From: Phosphoribacter sp037045055
Lineage (GTDB): Bacteria > Actinomycetota > Actinomycetes > Actinomycetales > Dermatophilaceae
Length of the DNA: 64,000 bases
Assembly (NCBI GenBank): GCA_037045055.1
Contig: JBAOHJ010000003.1
Span: 806,001-870,000, forward strand
Reading direction: 5' to 3'
Numbering within the stretch: position 1 is the first letter of the stretch; each line of letters opens with the position of its first letter. A program made the translations under genes and the position numbers. Of this stretch, positions 58,872 to 64,000 are shown one piece after another. Below the pieces are notes generated by a model. It saw nothing but the letters and a program-made list of their open reading frames with translations. It was not told the origin of the DNA and did no database searches.

Positions 58872-59776
58872 GCGGAGCCGACCCCGGCGAGCATCCCGAC
58901 GAGCGGCGCTCCGGGCTGCTCTACGGCTTCACGGCATACCTGCTCTGGGGGGTCTTCCCGTTCTTCTTCGTCGCGGTCAAGCCGGCCGGGGCGTGGGAGA
59001 TCCTCGGCCAGCGCATCGCGTGGACCTTCGTCGTGTGCGTGCTGGTGCTGCTGCTGCGGCGGGACTGGTCGTGGCTGGGGCCGGTGGTGCGTCGACCGCG
59101 TCTGCTGGCCGGCCTGTCCGTGGCCGCCCTGTTACTCGCCGGCAACTGGGTGGTGTACGTCAACGCCGTGGTCACCGACCACACCAGCGAGGCGGCGCTG
59201 GGCTACTTCCTCAACCCCCTGCTCACCGTCGCGCTCGGGGTGCTCGTGCTGCGCGAGCGGCTGCGGCGGATGCAGTGGCTGGCCGTGGGGATCGGCGGCT
59301 TCGCCGCCGGGTTCCTCACCCTCGTCGCGGGCACCGTCCCGGTCACGGCGCTGACCCTGGCGGTGAGCTTCGCGCTCTACGGCCTGGTGAAGAACCGGGT
59401 CGGCGCCCGGCTGGCGGCCCTGCACGGCCTGACGATCGAGAGCGGGGTGCTGGTGCCGATCGCGCTGGCCCTGTTGCTGCCGCTGGCCGGCACGCTCGGG
59501 TCCACGTTCGCCACCGAGGGCCTCGGGCACGCCGGCCTGCTGGTGGCCTCCGGGCCGGTGACCGCGGCGCCGCTGCTGCTGTTCGCGGCGGCGGCCCGCC
59601 GCATCCCCTTGGTGTCGATCGGCTTGCTGCAGTTCCTCACCCCGGTGATGCAGCTGCTGGCGGCGGTCGTGCTGGGCGAGCACGTCTCGCCGGCCCGCTG
59701 GGTCGGGTTCGGCATCGTCTGGGTGGCCCTGCTCGTGCTCACCGTCGACACCCTGCGCCACCGCCCCGCGCGGTAG
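58868..59776 (+). CDS. rarD: EamA-family transporter RarD
   Basis: A 302-aa member of the drug/metabolite transporter superfamily with ten helices. RarD motifs: GLLYGFTAYLLWGVFPFFF, WEILGQRIAWTFV, LAGNWVVYVNAVVTDHTSEA shown in part as NWVVYVNAVVTDHTSEA, LGYFLNPLLTVALGVLVLRE and SIGLLQFLTPVMQLLAAVVL. The substrate is unknown; relatives are annotated as chloramphenicol-sensitive proteins. It is coupled to korB by GTGA but has no obvious metabolic link. Confidence 0.92.
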   Translation: MSGADPGEHPDERRSGLLYGFTAYLLWGVFPFFFVAVKPAGAWEILGQRIAWTFVVCVLVLLLRRDWSWLGPVVRRPRLLAGLSVAALLLAGNWVVYVNAVVTDHTSEAALGYFLNPLLTVALGVLVLRERLRRMQWLAVGIGGFAAGFLTLVAGTVPVTALTLAVSFALYGLVKNRVGARLAALHGLTIESGVLVPIALALLLPLAGTLGSTFATEGLGHAGLLVASGPVTAAPLLLFAAAARRIPLVSIGLLQFLTPVMQLLAAVVLGEHVSPARWVGFGIVWVALLVLTVDTLRHRPAR

Positions 59777-59848
59777 CCGCAGGCGCGACACCCGGCCCGG
59801 TCGGCGCCACTAGCCTGGTCTCGCCGGATCCACGACCAGGAGAGCGCC

Positions 59849-62083
59849 ATGCCGACGCAGGCACCCCCCCTCGCCACCACGGCGGGTATCGCCGTGCTCA
59901 CCAGCGGCGGCGACGCCCAGGGGATGAACGCCGCCGTGCGTGCGGTCGTGCGCACGGCGCTGCACCGCGGGACGTGCGTGTATGCCGTGTACGAGGGCTA
60001 CCAGGGGCTGGTCGACGGCGGCGAGCGGATCCGGCGCATGGACTGGGGCGACGTGGGCTCGATCATGGGCCGCGGCGGCACGGTGATCGGCACGGCCCGC
60101 TGCCCGGCATTCCGCGAGCGAGCGGGCATGCTCGCCGCGGCCCGCAACCTGCTGGCGTTGGGCATCGACCGCCTCGTGGTCATCGGCGGCGACGGCAGCC
60201 TCTCGGGGATCGAGCAGTTCCGCCAGTTGTGGCCCGGTCTGACCGCGCAGCTGCGCGACGAGGGCCTCGTCGACGCCGACGTGGTGGCGCGCCACCCCGT
60301 GCTGCACGTCGCCGGGCTGGTCGGCTCGATCGACAACGACCTCGTCGGCACGGACATGACGATCGGCACCGACAGCGCCCTGCACCGGATCGTCGAGGCC
60401 ATCGACGCGATCTCCAGCACCGCCGCCAGCCACCAACGCTCCTTCGTCGTCGAGGTCATGGGCCGGCACTGCGGCTACCTGGCCCTCATGGGCGCGGTGG
60501 CCGGTGGCGCCGACTTCGCCCTGGTGCCCGAGGACCCGCCCACCCCCGGCTGGGAGGAGCGCATGTGCACGCTGCTGCAGGCCGGGCGCGCGGCCGGGCG
60601 TCGGGACAGCATCGTGGTGGTCGCCGAGGGCGCCGCCGACACCGCGGGCAACCCCATCACCAGCGACTACGTGCGTGACCTGCTGCGCGAACGCCTCGGC
60701 GAGGACACCCGGGTGACCATCCTCGGGCACGTCCAACGCGGCGGTGCGCCCAGCGCCTTCGACCGGTGGATGCCGACCCTCGTCGGCGCCGCCGCGGTCG
60801 ACCAGCTGCTCACCGCCCCACCGCAGTCCCCGGCGATGGTGCTCGGCCTGCGGCACCACCGGGTCTGGCGGGGGCCGCTGCTGGAGGCCGTCGAGCAGAC
60901 CCGGTCGGTGGCCACCCTCATCGCCGACCACGACTACGCCGCCGCGATGGCCCTGCGTGGGCCGAGCTTCGCCGACATGACCGAGATCTTCCGCGAGCTC
61001 AGCGAGGCGCCCCAGCACCGCGCGACCCCGCCGACCGGCAAGCGCATCGCGGTGATGAACGTCGGGGGGCTGGCCCCGGGCATGAACACGGCCGCGTGGG
61101 CGGCGGTGCGCCTCGGGCTGGCTCGTGGCCACACCGTGCTCGGGGTGCGCGGGTCCTTCCGAGGGCTGCTGGACGGTCAGGTGCAGCCGCTGTCCTGGGG
61201 CGACGTCGAGGGCTGGCAGAGCACCGGGGGGGCCGAGTTGGGCACCAGCCGGTCGGTGCCCACGGACGAACAGTTGTATGCCGTGGGGCGGGCCCTCGAG
61301 CGCGCCGAGGTCGACGCGCTGCTGGTCGTCGGGGGCTTCTCGGCGTACCTGTCGATGCACCGGATGTGGTCGGTGCGCGACCGGTATCCGGCGTTCGGGC
61401 TGCCCATCGTCGTCGTGCCCGCGACCCTGGACAACAACTTGCCCGGCTGGGAGTCCGCCATCGGCGCCGACACCGCGCTCAACGTCATCGTCGAGTCCCT
61501 CGACCGGGTCAAGCAGTCCGCGAACGCCTCCCGGCGGTGTTTCGTGGTGGAGACCATGGGCCGCTACTGCGGCTACCTCGCGATGATGGCGGCCATCGCC
61601 ACCGGGGCCGAGCGGGTCTACCTGCACGAGGACGGGATCACCCTGCACGACCTGCAGGCCGACGTGGAGCGGATGAAGGCCTCGTTCCGAGCCGGGCGCC
61701 GGTTCTACCTGACCATCCGCTCGGAGCTGGCCAACCCGCTCTACACCACCGACTTCCTGGCCGCGCTGTTCGCCCAGGAGAGCGAGGGGCTGTTCGACGT
61801 GCGCACCGCGGTGCTGGGTCACGTGCAGCAGGGCGGCAATCCCTCGCCGTTCGACCGGGTGCTGGCCACCCGGCTGACGGCTCGGGCGCTGGACGTCTTG
61901 GACGCCCAGCTGGCCGGCCAACCGGCCCGGCAGGGCTACCTCGGGCTCGTCGACGACCACATCGACCTGGTGCCCTTCAAGGGCCTGGAGGACCTCGTCG
62001 ACTGGGCCGAGCAGCGACCCAAGGACCAGTGGTGGCTGGGGCTGCGCGCGGTCCTGGAGGCCGTCGCCGACACCACGCTGTGA
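59849..62083 (+). CDS. 6-phosphofructokinase, tandem-fused eukaryote-type
   Basis: A 744-aa protein made of two PFK domains, like animal and fungal PFK-1 and unlike the usual 320-350-aa bacterial enzyme. The N-half is catalytic: LTSGGDAQGMNAAVRAVV, GGDGS (113-117, ATP type rather than the GGDDS of PPi enzymes), SIDND with D162 as base, GTDMTIGTDSALHRIVEAID and EVMGRHCGYLALMGAV. The C-half (VMNVGGLAPGMNTAAWAAV, VVGGFSAY, PATLDNNLPGWESAIGADT) has lost GGDGS and D-N-D and is presumably regulatory. The C-terminal PKDQWWLGLRAVLE also matches the animal enzyme. It makes fructose 1,6-bisphosphate in glycolysis. Confidence 0.93.
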   Translation: MPTQAPPLATTAGIAVLTSGGDAQGMNAAVRAVVRTALHRGTCVYAVYEGYQGLVDGGERIRRMDWGDVGSIMGRGGTVIGTARCPAFRERAGMLAAARNLLALGIDRLVVIGGDGSLSGIEQFRQLWPGLTAQLRDEGLVDADVVARHPVLHVAGLVGSIDNDLVGTDMTIGTDSALHRIVEAIDAISSTAASHQRSFVVEVMGRHCGYLALMGAVAGGADFALVPEDPPTPGWEERMCTLLQAGRAAGRRDSIVVVAEGAADTAGNPITSDYVRDLLRERLGEDTRVTILGHVQRGGAPSAFDRWMPTLVGAAAVDQLLTAPPQSPAMVLGLRHHRVWRGPLLEAVEQTRSVATLIADHDYAAAMALRGPSFADMTEIFRELSEAPQHRATPPTGKRIAVMNVGGLAPGMNTAAWAAVRLGLARGHTVLGVRGSFRGLLDGQVQPLSWGDVEGWQSTGGAELGTSRSVPTDEQLYAVGRALERAEVDALLVVGGFSAYLSMHRMWSVRDRYPAFGLPIVVVPATLDNNLPGWESAIGADTALNVIVESLDRVKQSANASRRCFVVETMGRYCGYLAMMAAIATGAERVYLHEDGITLHDLQADVERMKASFRAGRRFYLTIRSELANPLYTTDFLAALFAQESEGLFDVRTAVLGHVQQGGNPSPFDRVLATRLTARALDVLDAQLAGQPARQGYLGLVDDHIDLVPFKGLEDLVDWAEQRPKDQWWLGLRAVLEAVADTTL

Positions 62084-62095
62084 CCGGACCGGTCA
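62081..62095. repeat. Palindrome holding two convergent stop codons
   Basis: TGACCGGACCGGTCA is a perfect 7-bp inverted repeat around one base. Its left end is the PFK stop (62081-62083) and its right end, read on the minus strand, the multicopper oxidase stop (62093-62095). It is too short to be a strong terminator alone. Confidence 0.6.
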
Positions 62096-64000
62096 CCGGG
62101 TCACCTCGATGACACCGTGCGCCCCACGTTCGGCGTCGACCATGACATGGCTGACCACCGGGTAGTGACCGGCTTCGGGGAAGACCAGCTCGACGAACCC
62201 GCCCTGCGCGGCCGCCAGGCTCAGGGCCTGGCTGCCCCCGGGGGCGTCCGGCCCGCCCGGGGCGGCGCGCAGCAGCCAGGCCCCCTCGGCATACGCGGTG
62301 TCGAACTGCCCGCCCACGACGTGCAGTGACGTCGCGCGGTTCGGCCCGGCATCCAGGATCCACAGCCGCACGCGCTGCCCGACCCGGGCGGTGAGAGGGT
62401 GCCGGTCGTACTGGTCGGCGATCCCGTTGAAGACCACGGCGTCGGGCTGCTCGGCGTCGACCTTGGCCGCGTCGACCTCGCTTGCCGACCCGGCGCGGTG
62501 GTCGGCGCCGAGGTAGACCTCGGACTGCACCAGCAGGTACTCCCGGTCGACCGGGGCCAGGTCGGCAGGGTCGATGACGACGGCGCCGACCAGCCCGGCG
62601 GCCAGGTGCGCCGACATGGGCATGGTGGCGCAGTGGTACATCCAGATTCCCGCCCGGGTCGCCGTGAAGCGGTACTCGAGGGACTGTCCGGGCGCGATCG
62701 TGCGCATCGGCCCGTCCGGGGCCAGCGACCCCGCATGGAAGTCGACGGAGTGGCCCATGGAGCCGTCGTTGACGAGGGTGACCTCGAACGCGTCGCCCAC
62801 CGTGCCCCGCAACGTCGGCCCGGGCACCACCCCGTCGAAGGTCCAGCGGCGTTGCCACACCCCCGGGGCGACCGGCAGCTCGATCTCCTTGACGGTCAAG
62901 GTCACCCGGTGGGTGCGGTCGGCGGACGCCGGGGCGAGCGCCGCGTCCACCGGGGCGATGTCGGCTCCGGGCGGTCCGTGCAGGTCGACCGGTCCGGGGG
63001 GCGGGCCGGCCGTCGCGGCCACGCCGGGTGCGCCCGCGTCGCCGTGACGGACGCCGCCGCCGGCCACCGACCCGGACGGCCCGCCGAGCACCTGCACGGT
63101 CAGCGTCATCCCCCGCTGTCGATGGCCGACGACCGAGCACCATCCGTCCATCGGGGCGTCGACGAGCCCGACGTCGACCGTGGCGGAGGTCCCGGGCCGC
63201 AGCCGCGGCGTGGCGCGGCCGTTGCCGAACACCAGGTCGTGGCTGGTCGTCGGGTCGGCGTTGACCAGGTCGACGACCAGGCGGTCGCCCGCGGGGACGG
63301 TCACCACGGCCGGGTCGTAGCGCATGTCCTTGGCGACGACGTGCACGGTCGTGGTGTGCCCGGTCGCCGCCGCGGCGGTGCCGCCCCCCGGGCCACCCGA
63401 GGCGCCCGGCACGGCATACCCGGCGGCGGCGGGATCGACCAGCACGCCGGCGCACACGGCCAGGGCAAGGGCGCCGACTCCGGCGACGAGCTGCCCCGAG
63501 GACCACAGCGGGCGACGCGCCACCGGCGCTGTCGTCACGCCCGGCCGGTGGGGGGCGCGACCCCGGCCACGAGCGCGGACGCCGGCCCGGACGGCCAGCC
63601 CCAGCAGCGGCACGAACGCGGCGTATGCCGCGAGCACGAGCGCCGTCGTCGCCACCCGCACCGCGCCGGGCACCGGCAGCAGGCTCAGGACCAGGCCGCC
63701 GTTGACGACGAGCAGCCGCAGCACCGCCCAGCGCTCCAGCCGGTCTTGGGCTTCGCGCACGGCGGCGGGACCGCCACCCAGGACGCTGGGCACGAGGTAG
63801 GACATCGCGCCGACGAGGATCTGCGGGGCGAACCCGGCGGCCAGTGCAGCCGTCGGCACCCCGTAGGTGTCCCCCACCTCGGCCCAGTCCGCGCGCAGCA
63901 GCACCGAGCCCAGGACCCAGCCCACCGCGAAGACCGCCCAGCCCAGCGCCGCCGCCACCGACAGCGGGGCCAGCTCGCGGGGGGCCCGGGATCGGGCCGG
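62093..64000 (-). CDS. Membrane-fused multicopper oxidase (N-terminus outside window)
   Basis: At least 636 aa; the frame stays open to the right edge. The visible N-part has about five helices (LGWAVFAVGWVLGSVLL ... QLVAGVGALALAVCAGVLV). Then come a single cupredoxin (AKDMRYDPAVVTVPAGDRLV, HDLVFGNG, GWCSVVGHRQRGM: Cys, His, Met of a type 1 copper) and a two-domain NirK-like copper oxidase (SMGHSVDFHAG, GIWMYHCATMPMSAHLAAGL, HVVGGQFDTAY, HYPVVSHVM). Actinobacterial nitrite reductases with membrane N-domains have this layout; nitrite reduction is likely but laccase-type activity cannot be excluded. Confidence 0.88.
   Translation of the reverse strand, partial: PARSRAPRELAPLSVAAALGWAVFAVGWVLGSVLLRADWAEVGDTYGVPTAALAAGFAPQILVGAMSYLVPSVLGGGPAAVREAQDRLERWAVLRLLVVNGGLVLSLLPVPGAVRVATTALVLAAYAAFVPLLGLAVRAGVRARGRGRAPHRPGVTTAPVARRPLWSSGQLVAGVGALALAVCAGVLVDPAAAGYAVPGASGGPGGGTAAAATGHTTTVHVVAKDMRYDPAVVTVPAGDRLVVDLVNADPTTSHDLVFGNGRATPRLRPGTSATVDVGLVDAPMDGWCSVVGHRQRGMTLTVQVLGGPSGSVAGGGVRHGDAGAPGVAATAGPPPGPVDLHGPPGADIAPVDAALAPASADRTHRVTLTVKEIELPVAPGVWQRRWTFDGVVPGPTLRGTVGDAFEVTLVNDGSMGHSVDFHAGSLAPDGPMRTIAPGQSLEYRFTATRAGIWMYHCATMPMSAHLAAGLVGAVVIDPADLAPVDREYLLVQSEVYLGADHRAGSASEVDAAKVDAEQPDAVVFNGIADQYDRHPLTARVGQRVRLWILDAGPNRATSLHVVGGQFDTAYAEGAWLLRAAPGGPDAPGGSQALSLAAAQGGFVELVFPEAGHYPVVSHVMVDAERGAHGVIEVTR

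Overview
The DNA is very GC-rich (roughly 73% by eye, with GC-ending codons nearly everywhere) and is chromosomal DNA of a high-GC actinobacterium. Supporting evidence is the actinobacterial order tRNA-Thr, tRNA-Met, rpmG, hadA/hadB-like genes, tRNA-Trp, secE, nusG, rplK, rplA; a PknG/GlnX/GlnH signalling locus; an F420-type LLM oxidoreductase; a CsoR-type copper operator; and a gene pair for 10-methyl fatty acids. A family such as Dermatophilaceae/Intrasporangiaceae fits, but that is inference. The word GTATGCCG/CGGCATAC recurs about 70 times, in both orientations and across genes and spacers, and forces rare codons.

Layout. 1-14.4 kb (mostly minus strand): a lipoprotein cut by the left edge, a frameshifted membrane-protein gene, rplA, rplK, nusG (with a coding minisatellite), secE and tRNA-Trp. 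A plus-strand insert follows, carrying a DUF5709 protein and an adenosine deaminase that apparently starts at CTG. Next come a BlaI/M56 pair with a PepSY protein and a Met/His-rich loop (probable metal cluster), an IS1380-family remnant, a lipoprotein, murB, two MaoC-type dehydratase genes, rpmG and two tRNAs. 14.5-16.9 kb: a TSUP permease and an acyl-CoA synthetase.

17.2-30.6 kb is the most notable region: ten co-directional genes, most overlapping by 4 nt, encoding TelA, an unknown protein, a CbbX-type AAA+ ATPase, a four-TM GlnX-like protein, a GlnH-like binding lipoprotein, another unknown helical protein, a PknG-like kinase with three extra zinc ribbons, a PP2C phosphatase with zinc ribbons, a TerY-like VWA protein and an FHA protein with zinc ribbons. 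It reads as a complete amino-acid-sensing phosphosignalling pathway (sensor, transmembrane relay, kinase, phosphatase, phospho-reader) merged with tellurite-resistance-type components. A convergent gene encodes a membrane flippase-like protein with a degenerate kinase domain.

33-46 kb: MarR plus zinc ribbon protein, LLM oxidoreductase, ChaA antiporter, copper export (copZ-copA with a CsoR-type operator), biotin ECF transporter bioYMN coupled to a BenE-type transporter, tRNA-Tyr, YajQ, the two-gene 10-methyl fatty acid operon, and a VOC protein. 46-49 kb: HtpX and an orphan trio of NuoB/NuoC/NuoI-like subunits. 48.9-54.6 kb: a complete fructose PTS (fruR-like, fruK, IIA, IIBC, HPr, EI). 54.6-64 kb: an alpha-methylacyl-CoA racemase-like protein, 2-oxoacid:ferredoxin oxidoreductase korAB, RarD, a double-length eukaryote-type phosphofructokinase, and a multicopper oxidase cut by the right edge.
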